Shown here piece by piece: positions 24,249 through 31,849 of a stretch of 34,051 nt of DNA (the first letter of the stretch is position 1; the number at the start of each line of letters is the position of its first letter). The DNA is from a virus: positions 1 through 34,051 of the IMG/VR virus record IMGVR_UViG_3300049448_000589. The stretch is one strand, 5' to 3'. The position numbers were made by a program, and so were the translations under genes. The notes beneath the pieces are model-generated. The model was given only the letters and a program-made list of their open reading frames with translations. It had not been told where the DNA came from and searched no databases.

Positions 24249-25677
24249 CTACGAGTTTGACGTGGCCCAGGAGCCGGGCAAGGCCCAGCAGTTCCTGAAG
24301 GACCTCGAGCGGAAGTTCGGTGCCAAGACCCAGATCATCAACCCGAAGGGTCCGGGCGGCGGTTGGCCGCAGTGCACCGCCACGGTTCCCGACGACAAGA
24401 AGGACGCCTTCGAGAAGCACATGAAGGACGTGGGCGGATACGAGCCCGACGACATCAGGATCGAAGAGATGGGTGTGGGTGGAGCTGGATCGATGGGCTA
24501 TCAGGTTCCTATGGGCATCAAGAAGCGGAAGGAAAAGGTTGACGAGGCCATGGCCCTCGATCCTGAGCTGACCCACGGCATGGTGCTCACCTACTTCAAC
24601 GGCATGGACGACGGCATCTCCGAGTCCACCTGCAAGCTCCTCGACGAGGGGAACTACGTGCAGTTTGGCGAGCAGGTCAAGGAACATGCCATCCGCGAGA
24701 TGGTCAAGAACAAGATGAAGGAAGTCGTCCGCAAGAAGGCGGGCGGCGGTGGCTTTGTGCTCTACTCGCCGAACCAGGGCAAGAAGAAGCCCAGCAAGGC
24801 CGTGGGCAACTTCCCGACCAAGGTGGGTGCCAAGAAGGCGGAGCTCAGCCGGTTCCCGCCGAAGGACCCGGGGAAGCTCAAGCGCCTGCGCAAGGAAGTC
24901 GATCGCCTCCTGAAGGACCCGAAGAAGCGGGCCGAGAAGGAGAAGTCGGCCTCCAAGGAGAAGGGCACCGACACCGGCAAGAAGAAGGCGCCGGCTCCCA
25001 AGAAGGAGTCCGTGTCTGTCACTATCGCCCCCGACTGCAAGGAGGTCGCCGCGGACGGACCGGAAGGTCTCGCTCTGCTTCAGGCCGCCATCGGGTTGCT
25101 GGTGAACGAGTCCCTCTTCCACGAGGAAAAGACCGGCTCCAACTGGGACGAGTACATCACCCGTCTCAGCAAGCAGGCCCTCTCCTCGGACAAGAAGTTC
25201 CAGGGGCTGCAGAAGAACATCGACAAGAAGACCGAGAAGGTCCTGAAGGACGCCCTCTCGGCCGTCCAGAAGGCGGTCGGCAAGAAGGTGAAGATCAAGG
25301 AGATGGGCGGGATCAAGCTGGCCGGTGGACCGGGCAAGACCTACCTCCCGTTCTCGGCGACCGTCGGCCAGGTGGCCGTGGAGCCGATGGCCCTCTACAT
25401 CGAACACGGCGTCCCGAAGATCGAGCTCTCGGACCAGGCCAAGGTGGCACTCACCAAGTGTGACCCGGCCGAGTCCAAGCTCTTCCGGGCGGAGCTCATC
25501 CAGGTGCAGGAACGGATCCTCGACCGGATGGACGAGCTCGAGAAGGCCGTCATGAACCGCGACCGCTACCTCGAGAAGCAGGAGGACGGTGTCGACGAGA
25601 TCGTCGCCGACCTCACCCCTCTCCAGATCAGCCTCCTCAAGCAGGTGCTGGTCAAGAAGTACAGGAAGATCTCCTAA
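24241..25677 (+). CDS. Hypothetical head-module protein with lysine-rich centre
   Basis: The 478-residue protein has three parts. Residues 1-75 look like a small alpha/beta domain (FKHMKD-type helices with CTATVPDDKKDAFEKH). Residues about 180-260 are extremely basic and low in complexity (KKKPSKAV, KLKRLRKEVDRLLKDPKKR, KEKGTDTGKKKAPAPKKE). The rest is helical with a beta element (GKTYLPFSATVGQVAVEPMA) and ends in KQVLVKKYRKIS. A basic centre could bind DNA or the acidic scaffold. There is no known family match from memory. The end overlaps the protease gene by one base (TAATG), so translation is probably coupled. Confidence 0.7.
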   Translation: MNNYEFDVAQEPGKAQQFLKDLERKFGAKTQIINPKGPGGGWPQCTATVPDDKKDAFEKHMKDVGGYEPDDIRIEEMGVGGAGSMGYQVPMGIKKRKEKVDEAMALDPELTHGMVLTYFNGMDDGISESTCKLLDEGNYVQFGEQVKEHAIREMVKNKMKEVVRKKAGGGGFVLYSPNQGKKKPSKAVGNFPTKVGAKKAELSRFPPKDPGKLKRLRKEVDRLLKDPKKRAEKEKSASKEKGTDTGKKKAPAPKKESVSVTIAPDCKEVAADGPEGLALLQAAIGLLVNESLFHEEKTGSNWDEYITRLSKQALSSDKKFQGLQKNIDKKTEKVLKDALSAVQKAVGKKVKIKEMGGIKLAGGPGKTYLPFSATVGQVAVEPMALYIEHGVPKIELSDQAKVALTKCDPAESKLFRAELIQVQERILDRMDELEKAVMNRDRYLEKQEDGVDEIVADLTPLQISLLKQVLVKKYRKIS

Positions 25678-26285
25678 TGCAGACCAAGCAACTACTCCGC
25701 GAGTGGATCGCCGTCGACTCGAACTCCGACATCATCAAGGAGTCCCGCGAGAAGAACGGTGGCAAGCTGATGCTCACCGGCATCATCCAGAAGGCGAACC
25801 AGCTCAACCAGAACAAGCGCATCTACCCGCGTGAGATCCTCCGCCGGGAGGTGGAGAACTACCAGAAGGCCGTGCGGGAGTCCCGCGCCGTCGGCGAGTG
25901 TGACCACCCGGAGAGCTCCTCGGTCAGCCTGAAGAACGTCAGTCACGTCGTCCGTGAGATGTGGTGGGACGGGGACAACGTCATGGGCCGGGTGGAGGTG
26001 CTGGATGGCCTGCCCTCCGGCAAGATCCTGGCGGGCCTGCTGGAGGCCGGTGTGAAGCTCGGCATCAGCAGCCGCGGCGTCGGTTCCACCGAGAAGACCA
26101 ACGAGGGCACCGACGTCGTCCAGGACGACTACCAGATCATCTGCTGGGACATGGTTTCCGAACCGTCGACCCCCGGCGCCTACCTCTTCGCGGAAGGGAA
26201 GAAGGTGGAGTTCGAGCCCCGTCGGGTCTTCAAGAAGGAAGACCGGATCTTCCGTGCACTCAACGACATCGTCTTGCCGAGGTGA
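25677..26285 (+). CDS. Prohead core protease (gp21-like)
   Basis: This 202-residue protein has the T4 gp21/herpesvirus assemblin-type serine protease pattern. The catalytic His is H77 in GECDHPESSSVSLKNVSHVV, and the Ser is in GISSRGVGS (S131 or S132). The ICWDMVSEPSTPGAYL segment matches the conserved core after it. It has about the length of T4 gp21 (212 aa). Such proteases sit in the immature head, cleave the scaffold and the N-terminal segment of the capsid protein, and then digest themselves. T4 cuts after (L/I)-X-E. The MCP here has a matching LLSE site. It starts at ATG 25677, sharing a base with the previous stop. It ends in two tandem stops, TGA TAG, directly before the next ATG. Confidence 0.88.
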   Translation: MQTKQLLREWIAVDSNSDIIKESREKNGGKLMLTGIIQKANQLNQNKRIYPREILRREVENYQKAVRESRAVGECDHPESSSVSLKNVSHVVREMWWDGDNVMGRVEVLDGLPSGKILAGLLEAGVKLGISSRGVGSTEKTNEGTDVVQDDYQIICWDMVSEPSTPGAYLFAEGKKVEFEPRRVFKKEDRIFRALNDIVLPR

Positions 26286-26288
26286 TAG

Positions 26289-27002
26289 ATGAAGATTTCG
26301 ATGAACGAGCTCCGCGGTGCCATCCGCATGATCATCAAGGAGGAGGTCACCAAGATCCTTCCCTCCCTGATCGCGGAGGCGCTTGCTGAGAAGTACCTGA
26401 AGAAGGTGATGGCTGAGGTAGCAGGTGCTGCGATCGCCCCGGCTTCACGTCCGAGGGCCGGACACGTTTCCAAGGGGAATCCTACCAACCTCCGAGAGCT
26501 CATGCAGGGCGACAACGAGGAGGACTGGGAGGAGGAGACCCCGAAGGCCATGGCCAACGACCACAAGGGCATCTACCACCAGAGCCCGCTGGTCCGCGGC
26601 AAGCAGTCCCAGACCGAGGCCATCCGCCGCAAGCAGCTGGCGGACGTCTACGGGGAAGATCCCGAGCAGGCTCTTCAGGACCCGCGTGTCGCTCAGCAGG
26701 AAGCCCAACGGCGAGCCATCGACCGTGTGTCAGGTGGAGACCCCAACCTGGCCATGATGTTCGAAGGGACCAGGCCCGCTCTTCCCGAGCAGGCAGCCGG
26801 CGGATCGGTCCAGGGCGAGACCCAGGCTCTCTACGGAGAGGAAGGCGTCCCGCTGGACATGCTCGGCAAGCTGGGCGTGAACTTCGGCAACATCAAGAAG
26901 AACCTGGACGGTGAGACACCGTCGGCCGCCAAGGAACAGATCGATGAGGCTCGCCTCAAGCAGCTCGAGGCGCAGAGAAAGGCGTTGGATCGCCGGGCGT
27001 AA
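26289..27002 (+). CDS. Hypothetical head protein with N-terminal amphipathic helix
   Basis: This 237-residue protein has a near-perfect SD (GAGGTG, 26279-26284). It begins MKISMNELRGAIRMIIKEEV, an amphipathic helix with regular Leu/Ile spacing. The protein at 27831 starts almost the same way (MKITVEQLRTMVTTAINEA). The rest is charged, Gln/Ala-rich and probably extended or helical (RVAQQEAQRRAIDR, QIDEARLKQLEAQRKALD). The N-terminus contains (I/L)XE sites (IKE, LIAE) that a gp21-like protease could cut, so it may be an internal head protein. That is inferred from motif and position. It ends in three consecutive in-frame stops (TAA TAA TAG, 27000-27008). Confidence 0.7.
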   Translation: MKISMNELRGAIRMIIKEEVTKILPSLIAEALAEKYLKKVMAEVAGAAIAPASRPRAGHVSKGNPTNLRELMQGDNEEDWEEETPKAMANDHKGIYHQSPLVRGKQSQTEAIRRKQLADVYGEDPEQALQDPRVAQQEAQRRAIDRVSGGDPNLAMMFEGTRPALPEQAAGGSVQGETQALYGEEGVPLDMLGKLGVNFGNIKKNLDGETPSAAKEQIDEARLKQLEAQRKALDRRA

Positions 27003-27008
27003 TAATAG

Positions 27009-27770
27009 GTGAGACTCGACGAATACATCGAAGGGTTGCACTCTCTCCTCGAGGCTCCGTACTCGGGGTACGTCGGCGCCATGGGTCGTCCAGACGCCGA
27101 CTACGTGGGCCGCGCCTACAAGTGGAAGCCCGAGACACAGCCAAAGGACTTCCCCTACGACCGTGACGACGACGGTGGTTCAGAGACTGCTCCTCGGTTT
27201 TCGGGCACCGGCCAGGGACGTGGTCAGGGAAGGATGCGTACCCTGGTCCGTCCCCTCACGGCAAAGGGCAAGGGTGTCACCGCCAAGTCTGGTTTCGAGG
27301 AAGCCTCGGGCACTCCGATGAACTTTACCCAGTCGGGGAAGGGTGGCCAACAGCTCGGCAACGTCGCCCCGGGCATGGGCGGAGACTGGGCCGTCAATCC
27401 CAAGAAGAAGACGGACGACGACGAGAGCTTCATGGACACTCTCTCGGACTACCACGAGGGCGCAGAAGTCGCCCCTCCCGTAGAAGAGCCGGCGGTCCTC
27501 GACGCGGACCACTGGGAAGACTCCTCGGACGAAGGTCTGGAATCTGAGATCCAGCGGGACATGGGCGAAGAACCGCCCTCGGAAGAGGAGCTGACGGACT
27601 TCGACAGTTTCCCCTCTGTCCTCATGCAGGTAGTAGGTTCTGGATTCGGCCAGGGTCTCGGCAAGACCAACCCTTCAGGCCGTGGCTACATGACCGGCTG
27701 GTCGGAAGACTACGACGTCTTGGCCAATGAGGGTGCCTGGGGCGCCATTTTGAAGATGCTTGGTCTCTAA
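27009..27770 (+). CDS. Hypothetical head-module protein
   Basis: The 253-residue product starts at GTG 27009, right after three tandem stops and in the same frame as the gene before. No good SD is visible, so the start is less sure; the next candidate is ATG 27081. It opens MRLDEYIEGLHSLLEAPYSG, which contains an LLE-A site resembling gp21-type cleavage points. The middle is acidic and Gly-rich, and the end reads GRGYMTGWSEDYDVLANEGA. A TAA TAA pair ends it. I do not recognise the family; an internal head protein is possible. Confidence 0.62.
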   Translation: MRLDEYIEGLHSLLEAPYSGYVGAMGRPDADYVGRAYKWKPETQPKDFPYDRDDDGGSETAPRFSGTGQGRGQGRMRTLVRPLTAKGKGVTAKSGFEEASGTPMNFTQSGKGGQQLGNVAPGMGGDWAVNPKKKTDDDESFMDTLSDYHEGAEVAPPVEEPAVLDADHWEDSSDEGLESEIQRDMGEEPPSEEELTDFDSFPSVLMQVVGSGFGQGLGKTNPSGRGYMTGWSEDYDVLANEGAWGAILKMLGL

Positions 27771-27806
27771 TAATTCCGAGAAAGAAGGAAGATTTCAAGC
27801 CTGGTC

Positions 27807-27814
27807 TATTTAGA
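27807..27814 (+). promoter_or_regulatory. TATTTAGA element before the 27831 gene
   Basis: The 60-nt gap after 27770 holds TCTATTTAGACA, followed by the AAGGAG SD (27816-27821) and an ATG 16 nt beyond the octamer. A transcript started 7 nt downstream of it would lose the SD, so as a promoter this copy would have to work with a very short leader. The gap shows no terminator hairpin. Confidence 0.35.
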
Positions 27815-27830
27815 CAAGGAGCCTCTGTAG

Positions 27831-28433
27831 ATGAAGATCACCGTAGAGCAGCTTCGGACCATGGTCACCACGGCCATCAACGAGGCAAAGAAGAAGAAGG
27901 CGAAGGTCGCTGAGGCGGAAACTCGTGCCGACGGTCAGATCGTCGACAAGAACCTCGACTTCGCTCCTCCTCTCGGCGCGTTCAACCTCTACCGCTCGCA
28001 GGGCGCCGCAAACTTCGGTCCCTACACCAACACCGCCCCAACCATCGACGACCGAGTCTATGGTACGAAGATGGAGTCTGCCCTTCGCCAGGTCATCGGA
28101 CAGATGATCTCCGAGGAGCTTCGGCCCGATCCCAGGTCGGCCTGGGCGTTCCTGACTCCGGCCCCTGCCGCCCCCGTCCCGAGCAACATCTGGGAAGCGG
28201 CCATGCACTACTATGACTTCCAACGTCGCGGCCTCGGCTCGATGAAGGAAGACGCCAAGCCCCTCCCGCCCAACACCGCAGTCGCTGAGAAGAAGGTCGG
28301 CTTCAAGAAGCTGAAGGGAAAGCTTTCCCACGAGAAGGGTGTCAAGGACGCCGGTGCTCTGGCTGCGTCGATCGGTCGCAACAAGTACGGTGCCAAGGGC
28401 ATGGCCAAGAAGGCCGCAGCTGGCCGAAAGTAA
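27831..28433 (+). CDS. Hypothetical head protein sharing the MKI..LR..I N-terminus
   Basis: The 200-residue protein has a strong AAGGAG SD. It starts MKITVEQLRTMVTTAINEAK, similar to the 26289 protein, and has an INE-A site inside this helix. The middle is Pro/Ala-rich (FLTPAPAAPVPSNIW). The C-terminus is basic (KKVGFKKLKGKLSHEKG, GAKGMAKKAAAGRK), as expected for a protein packed with DNA. An N-terminal helix that targets proteins to the prohead core and is then cut off is known in T4 (the capsid targeting sequence). That idea fits, but is inference here. The bS21 gene follows 8 nt later. Confidence 0.68.
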   Translation: MKITVEQLRTMVTTAINEAKKKKAKVAEAETRADGQIVDKNLDFAPPLGAFNLYRSQGAANFGPYTNTAPTIDDRVYGTKMESALRQVIGQMISEELRPDPRSAWAFLTPAPAAPVPSNIWEAAMHYYDFQRRGLGSMKEDAKPLPPNTAVAEKKVGFKKLKGKLSHEKGVKDAGALAASIGRNKYGAKGMAKKAAAGRK

Positions 28434-28441
28434 GTGATTTG

Positions 28442-28690
28442 ATGAAGAAGGGCAAGGATTCCTCGCACGACCCCGTCCGGGCCAAGTACACAGAAGTGGC
28501 TCCCCGGAAGGATGAATCGCCGGAAAGAATGATCAAGCGGTTCATGAAGAAGGTGAGGAATGAGGGCATCATACAGGAAGTCTACCAGCGTAGAGGCTAC
28601 GAGAAGCCTTCGGTGAAGAACCGGAGGAAGCGTGCCCGGGCGGACTTCAACAGACGACTCGAACTCCGTCGCTCGGAATCGAGAAACTAA
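28442..28690 (+). CDS. rpsU: Ribosomal protein bS21 homologue
   Basis: The 82-residue product matches bacterial bS21 across its core. MIKRFMKKVRNEGIIQEVYQ aligns with E. coli bS21 [20 protein letters not shown], and RGYEKPSVKNRRKRARADFN aligns with [20 protein letters not shown]. It is highly basic, with an N-terminal extension of about 25 residues. bS21 sits on the 30S platform near the anti-Shine-Dalgarno region and helps initiation. Phage-borne bS21 is known from some pelagiphages and huge phages, where it is thought to replace the host copy and favour phage messages. I chose ATG 28442; a TTG directly before it is possible. It lies between head genes, so it is probably made late. The SD is weak. 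Confidence 0.82.
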   Translation: MKKGKDSSHDPVRAKYTEVAPRKDESPERMIKRFMKKVRNEGIIQEVYQRRGYEKPSVKNRRKRARADFNRRLELRRSESRN

Positions 28691-28720
28691 AAAAAAGAGC
28701 GAAAATATTCTGGGCGTCTT

Positions 28721-28728
28721 TATTTAGA
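28721..28728 (+). promoter_or_regulatory. TATTTAGA element before the scaffold-MCP unit
   Basis: The octamer lies 36 nt before the ATG at 28765, in a 74-nt AT-rich gap that begins with an A8 run (28689-28696), a possible UP-like tract. AGGAAAGGA serves as the SD. It is a good candidate for the promoter driving the scaffold and major capsid genes, both needed in large amounts. Confidence 0.45.
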
Positions 28729-28764
28729 TGTAGAACGTTTCCGCCCCGAAGAGGAAAGGACGAC

Positions 28765-30015
28765 ATGGCCGCAAAGGAAGGACGAGAGCTCGTGAAGGAG
28801 GCAGTAAAGGACGCGAAGGCCCTGAAGGCTGCCGCGCTCGAAGCCGCCAAGAACGAGATCGTGGAGCAGATGGCTCCCGGCGTGAAGGCCCTTCTCGAAA
28901 AGCAGATCCGCTCCGCCCTTGCCGGCGAGAGCGTCGACCGTGTGAGCGATCAAGGGGCGGACTACTACTCCCCGGCTTCACGGGAGAAGCAGAAGAAGTA
29001 CCAAGAAGGCAAGCATAAGGGAGATGAAGAAATGGCCGACGAGAAGGACGACAAGGAGAAGGAGCTCGACCTCGAGTCGCTGGCCGGGTTCTTCCCCCAG
29101 CTTTCCGAAGACGGTGAAGAGCACATGGAGATGCCGGGCCAAGAAGGCGAGGATGAAAATCCTGAGTCTGCGGCCGGCGCCCATGAGCACGGAGTCGAAG
29201 AAGGCGAACACCTCGAGTGCCCCAAGTGCGGCCACGAGATGGAAGCCGGTGGCGACGAAGACAAGATGGAAGACGAGGGAATGGGCGGCATGTCCATCCC
29301 CCATCTCGGCGAAGATGCCGAGGCCGAGCCTGACATGAAGGAAGGCAAGGACAAGGAGAAGGACGAGATGGAAGAGGAAGTCGAGATCTCCGAGACGGAG
29401 CTCCACAAGGTCTACGAGGCTGCCCTCCAGACCGAAGCCCAGGTGTCCAAGGGATTCAAGGACATCGTCGGTGGCGGCGAGCTCGACCAGGCTCACAAGG
29501 AGACTGGCATCGCCGACAAGAAGACCGGCGAGAAGCACTGGGAGACCGAGGTTCCTCCGGACCACGTCGACTACCAGATCAAGGAAGCGCTCAAGGCTGG
29601 CCTCGCGGAGAACAACATGCTCCGTGCCAAGCTCAAGGAAGCGGTCACCCTGATCAAGCGCCTCGGCCAGACGCTGCACGAGACCAACCTGTTCAACAGC
29701 AAGGTCCTGCACGTCAACCGCATCCTGAACAGCAGCGTCCGCCTGACGAAGGAGCAGAAGCAGGTGGTGCTCGAATCGATCGACAAGGCAAAGTCGGTCG
29801 CACAAGTGAAGATGGTCTATGAGGCCATCGTGAGCTCCTTCAAGGCATCGGCTGGTCAGCTGAGCGAGTCCAAGTCTCGCAAGCCGGTCGGCAACGCCCA
29901 GCGCGCCCGCACATCGGGAGCGCCCAAGCCGGAAATCCTCCGTGAGTCGGTGGATCGGGCAGAGGGGCAGGGCAAGTACGACCGCATGCGTCAGCTTGCG
30001 GGCCTGCTCAAGTAA
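28765..30015 (+). CDS. Prohead core scaffold (gp22-like)
   Basis: The 416-residue protein lies directly upstream of the major capsid gene, as gene 22 does in T4. It is helical and very charged. An N-terminal Ala/Lys/Glu helix (1-60) is followed by a strongly acidic stretch (about 85-215), which holds a lone CPKCGH knuckle (C152, C155, H157). A C-terminal helical part follows (about 275-365), with ENNMLRAKLKEAVTLIKRLG and RLTKEQKQVVLESIDKAKSV then VAQVKMVYEAI. That last region is typical of gp22-like scaffolds, from memory. Scaffolds fill the prohead, shape the capsid and are digested by the gp21-type protease. The assignment rests on position, composition and the C-terminal pattern. Confidence 0.75.
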   Translation: MAAKEGRELVKEAVKDAKALKAAALEAAKNEIVEQMAPGVKALLEKQIRSALAGESVDRVSDQGADYYSPASREKQKKYQEGKHKGDEEMADEKDDKEKELDLESLAGFFPQLSEDGEEHMEMPGQEGEDENPESAAGAHEHGVEEGEHLECPKCGHEMEAGGDEDKMEDEGMGGMSIPHLGEDAEAEPDMKEGKDKEKDEMEEEVEISETELHKVYEAALQTEAQVSKGFKDIVGGGELDQAHKETGIADKKTGEKHWETEVPPDHVDYQIKEALKAGLAENNMLRAKLKEAVTLIKRLGQTLHETNLFNSKVLHVNRILNSSVRLTKEQKQVVLESIDKAKSVAQVKMVYEAIVSSFKASAGQLSESKSRKPVGNAQRARTSGAPKPEILRESVDRAEGQGKYDRMRQLAGLLK

Positions 30016-30046
30016 CCCAGACAACGACCACTAGGAGAAACAGAAA

Positions 30047-31747
30047 ATGGGATTCGATATGAAGGAACTGACGGAGGGCATCTCTCGGCAGGACATGCTG
30101 AAGGAGTCTGCCCGACTCGTCAAGAAGTGGGAGCGCACCGGGCTCCTCGAGGGCCTGAACGACTCGCCGCGCAACAAGGCGAAGTCGAACATGGCTCGCC
30201 TCCTGGAAAGCCAGGCGGCTCAGCTGCTCTCCGAGTCCAACTCGGTCGGTGGCGATCTCCAGGGCTTCCAGAACGTCGCCTTCCCGATCGTCCGTCGCGT
30301 GTTCGGTGGCCTCATCGCCAACGAGCTCGTCTCGGTGCAGCCGCTCTCGCTGCCGTCGGGTCTCTTGTTCTACCTCGACTACCAGTACGGTAACGTCAAG
30401 GCCGGCAACAAGAACGACGACTTCAGCGCGGGTGGTTCGCTCTTCGGCGACCAGACGGCTCCGGGAACCCAGAACCTGGCCACCAAGGGTATGTACAACC
30501 TTGGCACGTCGTACTCGGCTCGTGAAAAGGTCTCCACACAGACCTTCGCACAGGCGACCGGCCTGGCCACTCTGGCGGACGTCAACTACGATCCGGACCT
30601 CTCAGGTGCGATCGCGGTCGGCCAGCTCACCAAGCTGACCCTGACGAACGGCTTCTCGACCCTCTCGGCTCTCGGTGAGGCTCTCTCCGACGCCGCAGCT
30701 CTCAAGCAGTGGGTGCCGCTCTCGGGCTCGTCCACTTCGTGGAGCTCGACGACGGACGGCACCCCGGTGGCGGACGGAACGGGTCAGGGCACCGGCAACG
30801 CGGTGATCGTCTACCGCCGGCACACGGTGGCCAAGGGTAACGACCTCGTCTTCATCGTGTCGGGAACTGTCGACACGGGCGTGGCCGCCAAGGTCAGCTA
30901 CCTGGTTGGCTCGGTCATCCAGGGCTCGACCACGGGCACCCTGGTGCTGCCGAACTTCGAGTCGGACTTCGGTTCGACCCCGACGCCGGTCATCCCCGAG
31001 ATCAACCTCAAGATCCAGAGCACCGCGGTTGTCACCAACACCCGCAAGCTGCGCGCCAAGTGGACGCCGGAGCTCGCTCAGGATCTGGCCGCGTACCAGA
31101 ACCTGGACGCCGAGGTGGAGCTCACCCAGGTCCTTTCGGAGGCGATCGCACTCGAGATCGACCGTGAGATCCTGAGCGACCTGCTCTACTTCGCGACCGG
31201 AGCGAACTTCTTCTGGAGCCGCAAGCCCGGCAACTTCGTCGACAAGGCGACCGGCGCTGGCGTCTCGGGAGCGAGCTTCACCGGCACCGTCCGCGAGTGG
31301 TACGAGACCCTCATCGAGACCTGCATCGATGTGGCGAACAACATCCACCGCAAGACGCTGCGTGGTGCGGCCAACTTCATGGTGACCAGCCCGGACGTGG
31401 CCACCATCCTCGAGGCCTCGGTGCTCTACAAGCCGATCCTCTCGATGGACCCGAAGGAGACCATGTTCTCGGTCGGGACGGAGAAGGTCGGGACGCTGAA
31501 CAACCGGTTCACGATCTACAAGGATCCCTACTTCCCCCGCAACCGAGTCCTCATCGGGTTCAAGGGTGGTAGCTTCCTGGAGACCGGGTATGTGTACGCC
31601 CCGTACGTGCCGCTGATCGTCACCCCGACGATCTACGCTCCGGAGGACTTCACTCCCCGGAAGGGCGTCATGACCCGGTACGCGAAGAAGCTGGTCCGCA
31701 GCGACTTCTACGGGACCGTGACCGTCGAGGACATGAACGTCATCTAA
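30047..31747 (+). CDS. Major capsid protein (gp23-like, HK97 fold)
   Basis: The 566-residue protein aligns with T4 gp23 (521 aa). Matches are FPIVRRVFGGLIANELVSVQ, KLRAKWTPELAQDLAAYQNL, VLSEAIALEIDREILS, NFMVTSPDVATILEAS and GFKGGSFLETGYVYAPYVPL. The N-terminal residues 1-63 are charged and helical and end LLSE63-S64; T4 gp23 is cut at the equivalent FLTE65-A66. This is therefore the predicted maturation cleavage site. Residues about 190-310 are Ser/Thr/Gly-rich and correspond to an insertion region. It forms the hexamers of the head shell. An AGGAG SD (30033-30037) precedes the ATG. A strong intrinsic terminator follows, as expected for the most expressed gene. Confidence 0.94.
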   Translation: MGFDMKELTEGISRQDMLKESARLVKKWERTGLLEGLNDSPRNKAKSNMARLLESQAAQLLSESNSVGGDLQGFQNVAFPIVRRVFGGLIANELVSVQPLSLPSGLLFYLDYQYGNVKAGNKNDDFSAGGSLFGDQTAPGTQNLATKGMYNLGTSYSAREKVSTQTFAQATGLATLADVNYDPDLSGAIAVGQLTKLTLTNGFSTLSALGEALSDAAALKQWVPLSGSSTSWSSTTDGTPVADGTGQGTGNAVIVYRRHTVAKGNDLVFIVSGTVDTGVAAKVSYLVGSVIQGSTTGTLVLPNFESDFGSTPTPVIPEINLKIQSTAVVTNTRKLRAKWTPELAQDLAAYQNLDAEVELTQVLSEAIALEIDREILSDLLYFATGANFFWSRKPGNFVDKATGAGVSGASFTGTVREWYETLIETCIDVANNIHRKTLRGAANFMVTSPDVATILEASVLYKPILSMDPKETMFSVGTEKVGTLNNRFTIYKDPYFPRNRVLIGFKGGSFLETGYVYAPYVPLIVTPTIYAPEDFTPRKGVMTRYAKKLVRSDFYGTVTVEDMNVI

Positions 31748-31755
31748 CCCAAGAC

Positions 31756-31771
31756 CTTAGCCTAAGCTAAG
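31756..31771 (+). repeat. Small palindrome after the capsid gene
   Basis: CTTAGC (31756-31761) and GCTAAG (31766-31771) are exact inverted repeats around CTAA, just upstream of the terminator stem. It could be a protein-binding site or a 3'-end stabiliser, or simply extend the terminator structure. Confidence 0.4.
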
Positions 31772-31776
31772 ATGAG

Positions 31777-31806
31777 AAGGGGCCCTCACGGGCCCCTTTT
31801 CTTTTT
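31777..31806 (+). terminator. Intrinsic terminator after the major capsid gene
   Basis: AAGGGGCCC (31777-31785) pairs with GGGCCCCTT (31790-31798) around a TCAC loop. The 3' side runs into TTTTCTTTTT (31797-31806). This is a textbook intrinsic terminator, 30 nt after the MCP stop. Confidence 0.9.
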
Positions 31807-31849
31807 CCAGACACAGGTCACAATCTTTTCTACGGGAGCTAGTTACAAC

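Noticed and set aside
28389-28441. TTG start one codon before the ATG of the bS21 gene
   Set aside because: TTG 28439 is in frame, but the adjacent ATG at 28442 is the more likely start; the product differs by one residue.
31772-31849. Upstream ATG for the 98-residue protein
   Set aside because: Translation would begin at the base of the terminator stem and give a PLFFFQT-type peptide encoded by the T-run. ATG 31850 has its own GGGAG SD.
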